Assembly (NCBI GenBank): GCA_945787485.1
Contig: CALZHV010000094.1
Span: 1-7,878, forward strand
Origin: an uncultured Lachnospiraceae bacterium
Lineage (GTDB): Bacteria > Bacillota > Clostridia > Lachnospirales > Lachnospiraceae
Direction: 5' to 3'
Length of the DNA stretch: 7,878 nucleotides
In this document: piece after piece, positions 1 through 6,168 of the stretch
Layout of the letters: every line of letters begins with the position of its first letter
Position numbering within the stretch: the stretch's first letter is position 1
Notes under the pieces: model-generated
The model's database searches: none
What the model saw: only the letters and a program-made list of their open reading frames with translations
What the model was told of the DNA's origin: nothing
Made by a program: the position numbers and the translations under genes

Positions 1-28
1 CCGGTGCATTATTGTATTTTTTATTCTT

Positions 29-664
29 TTAGCGATTGCTTTTTTCGTTGGTTTTTTCATTGTTTTTTTCATTGGTTTTTTCCTCAATTTTGCTCTTATT
101 TAAAAATGTTTTCTTACTGATTATTACCAATCCGTTTGCAATAAACATTGAAAGCACTTTATCAGGGAAATCAACGAATATTTCACCCAACAAAGAATTG
201 ACAATAGAAACCGGACCCGTGCTTCCATTTTGAAGCATTGCCACACAGGCATTTCCCCATTTATTACCCACATATCCGTCATATACAATTATATTTATCG
301 GTGTACAAACAGAAATTGTAATCATACATAATGCCATTGCCACTATCATAGTCTGAAAGAAATCATTATTTTCTTCACTATAAAATATACCTATATATAA
401 TCCTATAAGCATATTTACAATTACATAGACAACACTTAACGGATTAATCAGTAAGCCATATGACAAATTGCTGATAAATCCGACTATCATTCCTGCTACA
501 GGTCCTAAAACCGCTGCAGAATATATTGTTCCAATAGCATCAAACCAAAACGGTACTGTAATCAAATTAGTCAACTGTCTTCCGGCAAGATTAATACAAA
601 TACCTATCAGTATTACAAATATGCTTGTTTTTTCCGGTTTAAACAACCACCTGTTAATCCTCAT
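29..664 (-). CDS. ECF transporter S-component-like membrane protein
   Basis: A 211-residue membrane protein with about five hydrophobic segments (roughly residues 13-34, 42-68, 77-95, 103-127 and 153-182). The run around residues 40-92 (FDAIGTIYSAAVLGPVAGM, then INPLSVVYVIVNMLIG) resembles the small substrate-binding S components of energy-coupling-factor vitamin transporters, which capture a vitamin or metal and dock on a shared EcfA/EcfA'/EcfT module. No Ecf module genes lie in the window, so it would be a solitary S component, and I cannot name its substrate. The start is supported by AGGAGA at 672-677, seven bases upstream. The C-terminal tail from about residue 184 is charged and hydrophilic and ends in four-residue repeats (KTNE, KNNE, KTNE, KSNR), unusual for this family. 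It lies downstream of cysK but past a strong terminator and has its own promoter. An unrelated small membrane protein, such as an orphan sensor membrane domain, is the main alternative. Confidence 0.6.
   Translation of the reverse strand: MRINRWLFKPEKTSIFVILIGICINLAGRQLTNLITVPFWFDAIGTIYSAAVLGPVAGMIVGFISNLSYGLLINPLSVVYVIVNMLIGLYIGIFYSEENNDFFQTMIVAMALCMITISVCTPINIIVYDGYVGNKWGNACVAMLQNGSTGPVSIVNSLLGEIFVDFPDKVLSMFIANGLVIISKKTFLNKSKIEEKTNEKNNEKTNEKSNR
32..79 (-). repeat. Four tandem 12-base units in the 3' end of the membrane protein gene
   Basis: Four in-frame 12-base units encode KTNE, KNNE, KTNE and KSNR. Each unit contributes an A-rich run (T-rich on the plus strand), giving several homopolymer tracts of six or seven bases. 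Units 1 and 3 differ by one base, and the last is the most diverged. The array makes up the hydrophilic C-terminal tail directly before the stop codon. Copy number could vary by slippage in steps of four residues without a frameshift, while slippage in the homopolymer tracts would alter only the last few residues. Confidence 0.85.
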
Positions 665-671
665 TTATCAA

Positions 672-741
672 TCTCCTGTTAATCAGTAATATTTCAAAAT
701 AAAATATGTTATATTCTAGCATAAATTCATAACAGCAACAA
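672..741 (-). promoter_or_regulatory. Promoter and RBS of the S-component-like gene
   Basis: On the minus strand a -10 box TAGAAT (713-718, 5 of 6 matches) carries the extended TGC element (719-721). A weak -35 box TTGTTG (736-741) sits 17 bases upstream. Transcription would begin near 706, giving a leader of about 40 bases with AGGAGA at 672-677. It lies after the cysK terminator, so the gene appears to be transcribed independently. The call comes from consensus matching only. Confidence 0.5.
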
Positions 742-758
742 TTAGCAATATAGACAAA

Positions 759-786
759 CTACCCCGGAGCAGATACTCCGGGGTAG
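759..786 (-). terminator. Intrinsic terminator of the metY-cysK unit
   Basis: A perfect 11-base-pair GC-rich stem, CTACCCCGGAG (759-769) with CTCCGGGGTAG (776-786), closes a six-base loop. On the minus strand it begins 25 bases after the cysK stop codon and is followed by an imperfect U-rich stretch (GTTTGTCTATATT). It is the strongest hairpin in the window and separates cysK from the membrane protein gene downstream. Confidence 0.85.
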
Positions 787-811
787 ACTAAATTCCGCTT
801 ATAACTATATA

Positions 812-1741
812 CTATCCGAATAATGGTGTTGAATAATATCTGTCTCCGCTGTCAGGAAGTAAAACAACTATATTCTTTCCTGCAAACTCAGGTCTCTTTG
901 CAACTTCCTTTGCTGCCCAATATGCAGCACCTGATGAAATTCCTACAAGGATACCTTCCTCTGCAGCTATTTCCTTTGCAGCTTCAAATGCGTCTTCATT
1001 TTCTACAGTAATTATCTCATTATAAATATCAACATTTAATGTGTCCGGAACAAATCCCGCACCAATACCCTGAATCTTGTGCGCACCCGCTTTGCCCTGT
1101 GAAAGAACAGGTGATGATGCCGGCTCAACTGCCACTATTTTGATATCCGGATTTTTTTCCTTAAGATATTCACCTACACCACTTATTGTACCTCCTGTAC
1201 CAATACCGGCTACAAACACGTCCACATTACCATCTGTGTCATCCCAGATTTCCGGTCCTGTTGTGAGCTTATGTGCCTTTGGATTTGAAGGATTGACAAA
1301 CTGTCCTGCCACAAAGCTTCCTTCTATCTCCTTTGAAAGCTCCTCAGCCTTGGCAATTGCGCCCTTCATTCCCTTTGAACCCTCTGTTAATACAATTTCT
1401 GCTCCGTATGCCTTTATAATATTTCTTCTTTCAACACTCATTGTTTCAGGCATAACAATTATAGCCTTATAACCCTTTGCTGTTGCAATTGAAGCAAGAC
1501 CAATACCTGTATTTCCTGATGTAGGTTCAATTATTGTTGCCCCCGGCTTAAGCTCACCTGATGCCTCTGCATCTTCTATCATCTGAAATGCAATTCTGTC
1601 CTTTACACTTCCTGCAGGATTGAAATACTCAAGTTTCGCAAGAATCTTTGCGTTTAAATTATTTTTCTTTTCAATATTTGAAAACTCTAAAATAGGTGTT
1701 TTTCCAATCAACTGTGTTGCACTTGTATATATTTTACTCAT
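812..1741 (-). CDS. cysK: Cysteine synthase A (O-acetylserine sulfhydrylase)
   Basis: This cytoplasmic PLP enzyme makes L-cysteine from O-acetylserine and sulfide, the last step of cysteine synthesis. The 309-residue length is usual for CysK. Visible motifs are NPAGSVKDR (41-49) with the PLP-binding Lys47, the substrate loop TSGNTG (74-79), the phosphate-binding loop GTGGT (181-185), and GISSGA (267-272) with Ser270 near the PLP ring nitrogen. The ordinary catalytic core with no extra domain argues for CysK rather than cystathionine beta-synthase; CysM is the less likely alternative. GGAGGT at 1748-1753, six bases before the ATG, fixes the start. It lies 86 bases after metY with no clear terminator between them, so the two are probably co-transcribed. 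It ends at the strong hairpin at 759-786. No serine acetyltransferase (cysE) gene is in the window, so the O-acetylserine must come from a gene elsewhere. Control by the divergent Rrf2 regulator is inferred. Confidence 0.96.
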   Translation of the reverse strand: MSKIYTSATQLIGKTPILEFSNIEKKNNLNAKILAKLEYFNPAGSVKDRIAFQMIEDAEASGELKPGATIIEPTSGNTGIGLASIATAKGYKAIIVMPETMSVERRNIIKAYGAEIVLTEGSKGMKGAIAKAEELSKEIEGSFVAGQFVNPSNPKAHKLTTGPEIWDDTDGNVDVFVAGIGTGGTISGVGEYLKEKNPDIKIVAVEPASSPVLSQGKAGAHKIQGIGAGFVPDTLNVDIYNEIITVENEDAFEAAKEIAAEEGILVGISSGAAYWAAKEVAKRPEFAGKNIVVLLPDSGDRYYSTPLFG

Positions 1742-1780
1742 AATTCTACCTCCAAAATTGTTAGTTTTATCTTGTTTATT

Positions 1781-1825
1781 ATTATATTAAAATTTATTAT
1801 ATTTAAATTTATTATATCAAAATTC
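1781..1825 (-). repeat. Three tandem 15-base AT-rich units between metY and cysK
   Basis: Three head-to-tail 15-base units start at 1781, 1796 and 1811. Units 1 and 2 differ at one position; unit 3 differs from unit 1 at two. On the coding (minus) strand each unit contains TATAAT, so three -10-like hexamers occur exactly 15 bases apart (1781-1786, 1796-1801, 1811-1816). No convincing -35 box stands 16-18 bases from any of them. The array fills half of the metY-cysK gap and stops just short of the metY stop codon. Confidence 0.85.
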
Positions 1826-1827
1826 AT

Positions 1828-3135
1828 TTACGAAATAGCTTTAAATGCTTCGTCAAGATCTTCAATTATGTCATCTATATTTTCTGTTCCGATTGAAAGT
1901 CTTATTGTGTTTGGCTTGATACCCTGATCAAGCAACTCCTCTTCGTTACACTCTGAATGTGTTGTTGATGCCGGGTGGATGGCAAGAGATTTAACATCTG
2001 CCACATTTGCCAAAAGTGAGAATATTTCCAGCTGGTCTATAAAATCCTGCGCTTTCTTTGCATCACCCTTTATTTCAAATGTAAATATTGAACCACCACC
2101 GTTAGGAAAATATTTTTTATACAATTCCTGCTGCTTTGGATCTGTTGAAATCGAAGGATGATTTACCTTTTCTACAAGTGGCTGTTTCTCAAGATATTTT
2201 ACAACCTTTAATGCATTTTCAACATGTCTTTCAACTCTTAATGAAAGTGTTTCAAGTCCCTGAAGGAATATAAATGCATGAATCGGTGATAAAGTAGCAC
2301 CTGTATCTCTAAGCAAAATTGCTCTGATATATGTTGCAAATGCTGCCGGTGCACAATCTTTGGCAAAGCTTACACCATGATATGAAACGTTCGGTTCTGT
2401 AAGCCATGGCCACTTGTCAGATGCTGCCCAGTCAAACTTACCGCTATCGATTATGACACCACCTATTGTTGTTCCGTGTCCGCCTATAAATTTAGTAGCA
2501 GAGTGTATTACAATGTCAGCACCATACTCAATTGGTCTTACAAGATAAGGTGTTGCAAATGTATTATCTACAACAAGCGGAATACCGGCTTCATGTGCAA
2601 TGTTTGCAATTCTTTCAATGTCAACAACCTCTGAATTTGGGTTGCCAAGCGTTTCAATTGTGATAGCCTTTGTATTTTCCTTTATTGCTGCCTTGATACC
2701 ATCATAATCAAAAGGATCAACAAATGTTGCTGTTATTCCGTAATCAGGAAGTGTATGCGCAAGAAGATTGTAGGTTCCTCCGTAAATATTTTTAGCTGCC
2801 ACAATGTGGTCTCCTGCATGTGCAAGTGTCTGATATGTATACGCCAACGCTGCTGCACCTGAGCCAACACCCAAAGCTGCAACGCCACCTTCAAGAGCTG
2901 CGATTCTTGCTTCGAATGTTCCCTGTGTTGGATTTGTCAATCTTCCGTAAATATTTCCTGCATCTCTTAATCCAAATCTGTCAGCAGCATGCTGGCTGTT
3001 ATGAAATACATAAGATGATGTAAGATAAATAGGTACTGCTCTTGCATCTGTAACAGGATCCGGTGTTTCCTGACCTACGTGTACCTGCTTTGTTTCAAAC
3101 TTTAATTCTCTTTCTTCTCTTTTCTTCTTTCCCAT
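1828..3135 (-). CDS. metY: O-acetylhomoserine sulfhydrylase (MetY-type, Cys/Met metabolism PLP enzyme)
   Basis: This PLP-dependent enzyme makes homocysteine from O-acetylhomoserine and sulfide, and many homologues also accept O-acetylserine. At 435 residues it fits MetY and is clearly longer than MetB/MetC (about 380-400). The extra stretch around residues 233-282 (FDWAASDKWPWLTEPNVSYH and following) is typical of O-acetylhomoserine sulfhydrylases. Visible landmarks are YGR (63-65), which contacts the PLP phosphate of the neighbouring subunit, Asp190 in VVDNTFATPYL, SATKFIGGHG with PLP-lysine Lys215, and Arg412 in IRLSIGTE, which binds the substrate carboxylate. The N terminus begins with an unusual lysine/arginine-rich stretch (GKKKREERE). 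The start is nevertheless supported by GAGAGGA at 3144-3150, eight bases upstream, and no later Met precedes the conserved core. It is the first gene of the metY-cysK unit and is divergent from an Rrf2 regulator, which suggests sulfur- or cysteine-responsive control. Confidence 0.94.
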   Translation of the reverse strand: MGKKKREERELKFETKQVHVGQETPDPVTDARAVPIYLTSSYVFHNSQHAADRFGLRDAGNIYGRLTNPTQGTFEARIAALEGGVAALGVGSGAAALAYTYQTLAHAGDHIVAAKNIYGGTYNLLAHTLPDYGITATFVDPFDYDGIKAAIKENTKAITIETLGNPNSEVVDIERIANIAHEAGIPLVVDNTFATPYLVRPIEYGADIVIHSATKFIGGHGTTIGGVIIDSGKFDWAASDKWPWLTEPNVSYHGVSFAKDCAPAAFATYIRAILLRDTGATLSPIHAFIFLQGLETLSLRVERHVENALKVVKYLEKQPLVEKVNHPSISTDPKQQELYKKYFPNGGGSIFTFEIKGDAKKAQDFIDQLEIFSLLANVADVKSLAIHPASTTHSECNEEELLDQGIKPNTIRLSIGTENIDDIIEDLDEAFKAIS

Positions 3136-3233
3136 ATTTTATATCCTCTCTTTCTCTTATTATCAGATAATTATGTGGCAAATCGCCTTTTCCTATATTT
3201 CCTAGTAGTTATATATGATTTACCTTGAAACGT

Positions 3234-3262
3234 ATATTACTATTTTTACCCTAGTTTGTCAA
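3234..3262 (-). promoter_or_regulatory. Sigma-A promoter of metY-cysK
   Basis: On the minus strand a perfect -35 box TTGACA (3257-3262) is followed by a 17-base spacer and TAATAT (3234-3239, 4 of 6 matches). Predicted transcription starts near 3227, giving a leader of about 92 bases before the metY ATG. That leader looks too short for a T-box, and I see no S-box riboswitch elements in it. Confidence 0.75.
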
Positions 3263-3284
3263 TAGGAATTTGGATATTTATTGA
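3259..3284. promoter_or_regulatory. Candidate Rrf2 operator between the divergent promoters
   Basis: The two -35 boxes are separated by 18 bases (3263-3280). An imperfect dyad, TCAATA-N14-TATTGA, spans 3259-3284 and is centred at 3271.5, exactly midway between the promoters. It contains ATAGGAATT (3262-3270), which resembles the GGAATT core I recall for CymR operators. Part of the symmetry follows simply from two opposed TTGA boxes. A protein bound here would overlap both -35 boxes and could repress both directions. The operator role is inferred. Confidence 0.45.
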
Positions 3285-3309
3285 AAAAAAATTTTTTATA
3301 TGATATAAT
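3281..3309 (+). promoter_or_regulatory. Sigma-A promoter of the Rrf2 regulator gene
   Basis: A -35 box TTGAAA (3281-3286, 5 of 6) is followed by a 17-base spacer and a perfect TATAAT (3304-3309). The spacer contains a run of A then T bases. Transcription would start near 3316, leaving a leader of about 50 bases that begins close to a TATAGGAAAA motif at 3320-3329. Confidence 0.8.
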
Positions 3310-3357
3310 CCACTTATACTATAGGAAAACTGAAATTAGTGAGTTTTATCATGCAAG

Positions 3358-3363
3358 AAGGAG
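3358..3363 (+). promoter_or_regulatory. Ribosome binding site deciding the Rrf2 start
   Basis: AAGGAG lies only three bases from the first ATG (3367) but six bases from the second (3370). The second ATG also gives the family's usual N terminus, MKISTKGRY, so I prefer 3370. Confidence 0.7.
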
Positions 3364-3369
3364 AATATG

Positions 3370-3804
3370 ATGAAAATTTCTACAAAAGGCAGATACGCCC
3401 TAAGGCTGTTAGCTGATTTAGCTGCCAATTCATCTGACAAGCCTGTAAGTATAAAAGACATATCAACGAGACAACATATATCAGACAAATATCTTGAACA
3501 GATTATTTCATTGCTAAATAATGCCGGTTTGGTCAGAAGTGTAAGGGGACCTCAGGGTGGTTATCTTCTTAGAAAAAAAGCAAATGAAATAACAGTTGGA
3601 ATGGTTTTAAGAGTTACAGAGGGTACGATGAGCCCTGTTTCCTGTGTAGAACCTGATGCACCACCATGTGAGCACATGGACCAGTGCCCGACAATTTATT
3701 TGTGGAAGAAACTCGATAAGGCAATATGTGATGTTATCGACAATATTACTATAGAAGATTTGGTTAATGAACGCCCAAATGCCGGCGATGAATATTTTAT
3801 CTAA
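3370..3804 (+). CDS. Rrf2-family transcriptional regulator (CymR/IscR-like, with IscR-placed cysteines)
   Basis: A DNA-binding regulator of 144 residues from the preferred start (145 from 3367). The N terminus MKISTKGRYALRLL, the recognition helix region with SDKYLEQI (39-45) and the wing RGPQGGYLL (59-67) are the Rrf2 winged-helix signature. Glu43 matches the IscR residue involved in site choice. Three cysteines, Cys92, Cys100 and Cys106, occupy the region of the E. coli IscR Fe-S ligands (92, 98, 104), although the IscR His ligand three residues after the last Cys is Ile here. B. subtilis CymR lacks such a trio. A fourth Cys, at position 120, lies in the C-terminal helix region. The gene is divergent from metY-cysK and shares their control region, so I infer that it regulates cysteine/methionine synthesis and itself. 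It is not beside iscS/iscU, which argues against a plain Isc regulator. An NsrR-like nitric oxide sensor is an alternative. It ends at a two-way terminator. Confidence 0.9.
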   Translation: MKISTKGRYALRLLADLAANSSDKPVSIKDISTRQHISDKYLEQIISLLNNAGLVRSVRGPQGGYLLRKKANEITVGMVLRVTEGTMSPVSCVEPDAPPCEHMDQCPTIYLWKKLDKAICDVIDNITIEDLVNERPNAGDEYFI

Positions 3805-3805
3805 A

Positions 3806-3828
3806 AAAGCAGGATTTATTCCTGCTTT
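3806..3828. terminator. Bidirectional terminator between convergent rrf2-type gene and antiporter gene
   Basis: AAAGCAGGA (3806-3814) pairs perfectly with TCCTGCTTT (3820-3828) around a five-base loop. On the plus strand it follows the regulator stop codon directly and precedes a T run (TTTTTT within 3833-3839). On the minus strand it is followed by a run of U from the A tract at 3803-3808. The antiporter stop codon (3816-3818) lies in the loop and its last codons form one arm, so the hairpin is part of the coding sequence of that gene. Confidence 0.85.
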
Positions 3829-4994
3829 AATAATTTTTTATAACTGATATCTATGGCAAATGCTCCAAGTGGTGCTGTTATCACAATCGCAAGAACTGCA
3901 ACCGTCAACACTGCATCACCACATGCAAGTCCGACAGCAAGCGGAATTCCTCCGATTGCAGCCTGAACTGTTGCCTTTGGCGTATAAGCCATCATCGTAA
4001 AAAGCTTTTCTTTTACATCAAGCTTCGTGCCAATCAGACACACCAATACTCCAAGCATCCTAAATACTAAAGCCACCAAAATTACAATCAAAGCGTTGAT
4101 GCCCAAGTTTCCGATATATTTTATATTGACTGTTGCACCGACGAGAACAAACAAAAACACTTCTGCTCCAACCCATAATTTATTATATTTATTTGATAAT
4201 CGTTTTGCGACTTCGTTTGTATTTTTTTGAATTGCCACACCTATAAACATTATCGCAATAAGAGATGAAAATGTGATTGCAATGTTAATACTATCTTCCA
4301 GAGATACCAGCAAAAAAGAAATTGCCAAAATAATTAATACTTTTACGGTATCCCGGTTATGAACCTTTATAAAGAATTTTGAAAGCAAAAATCCCACTAA
4401 CAGACCGATACCTATGCCGGCAGCAATAGAAACGGGAATATTTACAAATTTAATAAGCGATATATCCTCTCCCTGAGCCATACCGGTAAATGTGCTAAAC
4501 AAAACAATTACATACACGTCATCAACTGATGCCCCTGCAAGAATCAGCTGTGGTATTCCTTCCTTTGTGCCATATTTTTCTTCCGTAAGCTTTACCATCC
4601 GGGGAACAACTACTGCCGGAGAGACTGCTGCCAATACAGAGCCCATTATTGCCGATTCAAGCAATGTAAGTCCAAGAAGCTTAGGTCCTATCAAAAGCAT
4701 ACCGACAAGCTCAAATGTCGCCGGCAAAAAGCACATCAAAAATGCCGGTCTTCCTATTTTCTTTAATCCTGAAATATCAAGACTAAGCCCTGCCCTGGTC
4801 AATATTATCACAAGTGCAATTTTTCTTAGCTCCGTTGAGATATTTAAAATGGAATCGTCAATTACTCCCAACAAATACGGTCCTAATATTATTCCGGTTG
4901 CAAGCATGCCAATAAGAGCCGGTAATTTTATCTTTTTACACAGCCATCCGAAAGTCATTCCTACTATTAAAATCAAACCGATACTATATAACAT
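3816..4994 (-). CDS. NHA-type (SLC9B-like, CPA2) cation:proton antiporter
   Basis: A 392-residue inner-membrane protein with about 12 hydrophobic segments spanning nearly its whole length, matching the Na+/H+ exchanger fold. It would exchange Na+ or Li+, perhaps K+, for protons. The segment AVSPAVVVPRM (123-133), then KYGTKEGIPQ and GASVDD (154-159), closely parallels the NHA1/NHA2 signature of eukaryotic SLC9B proteins (AVSPAVVVPSM and a following FDD), as I remember it. Asp158-Asp159 is the paired-aspartate ion site associated with electrogenic CPA2 antiporters. Lys340 in TPKATVQAAI falls where the family has a conserved basic residue. There is no C-terminal TrkA/RCK domain, so it is not a KefB/KefC-type channel regulator. 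Its start is preceded by a modest GGTGA (4999-5003). It begins 10 bases after the acyltransferase gene, so the two are very likely one operon. Its 3' end forms part of the shared terminator. The exact ion is unknown. Confidence 0.88.
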   Translation of the reverse strand: MLYSIGLILIVGMTFGWLCKKIKLPALIGMLATGIILGPYLLGVIDDSILNISTELRKIALVIILTRAGLSLDISGLKKIGRPAFLMCFLPATFELVGMLLIGPKLLGLTLLESAIMGSVLAAVSPAVVVPRMVKLTEEKYGTKEGIPQLILAGASVDDVYVIVLFSTFTGMAQGEDISLIKFVNIPVSIAAGIGIGLLVGFLLSKFFIKVHNRDTVKVLIILAISFLLVSLEDSINIAITFSSLIAIMFIGVAIQKNTNEVAKRLSNKYNKLWVGAEVFLFVLVGATVNIKYIGNLGINALIVILVALVFRMLGVLVCLIGTKLDVKEKLFTMMAYTPKATVQAAIGGIPLAVGLACGDAVLTVAVLAIVITAPLGAFAIDISYKKLLKQE

Positions 4995-5004
4995 TTCATC
5001 ACCA

Positions 5005-6093
5005 TTAAATATTTATATCCATTTTGCTGACCAAAGGTGTTATAAGCTTTATAAACCAATGACTGCACAAATAATATATTTTATAAACTACATATGAAAC
5101 AATAAAAATAGCCACAGCAACTGAAAGCTGATGTAAAATAAGCATTATGATGTTTCCTGTACAAAATTTCTCTATTAAAACATAATTTAACAATCCAACG
5201 TGGAATAAAAAACACGTAAATGAGCCCTTTGCCAATTCATTTACAGGCTTTGAAACAAAATTAAAATCATTGAAGAACAGCAATACAAACACTGCCATAA
5301 TAATCACAAACGGATTGTTATAATTCCATGATATGGTATTCTCAAAGCCAAGCATATGCTCTGCAAGCGATGAAGCAAAAAGGATTGCAAAACATACAAC
5401 CATACCCGTTAATGCCTTTGATTTTGAAATACTTACCGAATTCTTTCTTATATATGCACCTATAAAATATATAAGTAAAAAGTTTACTATCGTGTAGCCA
5501 TATTGATTTCCGTACATTCCCACAGTACTGAGTCCGAGTATTGAATCACCGTTAAGCGCCTCAATTATGTCAACAAAAAATGTCCAGCATGAGAATAATG
5601 TAAACAAAACAATAACAAGCTTCTTAAACTGTTCTTTAGTCAATCTGTCTATCAAAACATTGATATACGGACTCAATATATATACAACTGAATATAAAAC
5701 GACAAAATAATTTGCCGGAAGTAATGACACTAAAAATGACTTAACTGAGAATTCATTTCCCATTACCAGTCCTGCTATGTGAAATGCAATTCTAAATGCC
5801 ATAACCTGAATAATCAGCTCAACAATTTTAATAAGCTTTCTTTGTCCGCTTACTGCCAGAAAATATGCCGATATAAGTACAAACAAATTGACTGCACATA
5901 TAAACATGTTTTCCGTAATATACAAAAATATCCGGTTTATACTTCCTTCTTCGACATATTTAAATCCACCACCCATGGACGCGTTGTTATAATGTAAAAT
6001 AACGACGCCCATCATGGTGATAATCCTTAGTAATTCAATGGAAGAATTACGATTGGCTTTTAATATACCATCACTCTTTTCGTTATTATTCAT
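5005..6093 (-). CDS. Acyltransferase-3 family membrane O-acyltransferase
   Basis: A 362-residue integral membrane protein with about ten hydrophobic segments, the normal size for the acyltransferase-3 fold without an SGNH extension. These enzymes move acetyl or other acyl groups across the membrane onto surface sugars or peptidoglycan. Signature pieces are RNSSIELLRIITMMGVVILH (15-34), ending in the likely catalytic His34, FVLISAYFL (71-79; many relatives have SGYF), YNNPFVIIMAVFVLLFF (258-274), and a late His298 in the FLFHVGLL segment. The acceptor cannot be read from the sequence, and no polysaccharide cluster is visible here. AGGGGA at 6099-6104, five bases upstream, supports the start. 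It has its own promoter and leads into the antiporter gene 10 bases downstream. The functional link between acyltransferase and antiporter is unclear; envelope or pH stress is only a guess. Confidence 0.88.
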   Translation of the reverse strand: MNNNEKSDGILKANRNSSIELLRIITMMGVVILHYNNASMGGGFKYVEEGSINRIFLYITENMFICAVNLFVLISAYFLAVSGQRKLIKIVELIIQVMAFRIAFHIAGLVMGNEFSVKSFLVSLLPANYFVVLYSVVYILSPYINVLIDRLTKEQFKKLVIVLFTLFSCWTFFVDIIEALNGDSILGLSTVGMYGNQYGYTIVNFLLIYFIGAYIRKNSVSISKSKALTGMVVCFAILFASSLAEHMLGFENTISWNYNNPFVIIMAVFVLLFFNDFNFVSKPVNELAKGSFTCFLFHVGLLNYVLIEKFCTGNIIMLILHQLSVAVAIFIVSYVVYKIYYLCSHWFIKLITPLVSKMDINI

Positions 6094-6141
6094 TTAGTTC
6101 CCCTATTTATCAGAAAAAATATTTTCATACCACATACTTTG

Positions 6142-6168
6142 ACTAAATGATTATAACATAAATTTAGT
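6142..6168 (-). promoter_or_regulatory. Extended -10 promoter of the acyltransferase-antiporter operon, inside an inverted repeat
   Basis: On the minus strand TGTTATAAT (6150-6158) is a perfect -10 with the extended TG element. No good -35 box is present at 17 bases, as is common for extended -10 promoters. Transcription would start near 6143, leaving a leader of about 50 bases. A seven-base inverted repeat, ACTAAAT (6142-6148) and ATTTAGT (6162-6168), brackets the -10 box and could be an operator. Confidence 0.6.

Noticed and set aside
1077..1472. A 131-codon plus-strand open frame inside cysK
   Set aside because: It is antisense to the conserved cysK core, so its length follows from that gene's codon pattern. 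No separate ribosome binding site or family resemblance is evident.
1781..1825. The tandem units considered as a CRISPR-like or iteron array
   Set aside because: The units are contiguous without spacers, only 15 bases, almost purely A/T, and no cas or replication gene is near.
3136..3227. A SAM riboswitch or T-box in the metY leader, as is common before methionine genes
   Set aside because: The predicted leader is about 92 bases. It shows only a three-base-pair GGC/GCC hairpin, no terminator before the ribosome binding site, and no T-box sequence.
3351..3416. A 21-codon upstream open frame (ATG at 3351) overlapping the start of the Rrf2 gene, considered as a leader peptide
   Set aside because: There is no ribosome binding site before its ATG, the AAGGAG it contains serves the Rrf2 start, and the peptide has no cysteine or methionine run that would suggest attenuation.
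4492..5097. A 201-codon plus-strand open frame opposite the antiporter start and acyltransferase end
   Set aside because: It runs antisense across two well-recognised membrane protein genes, its protein has no recognisable motifs, and it matches no family I know. It is a shadow of the minus-strand genes.
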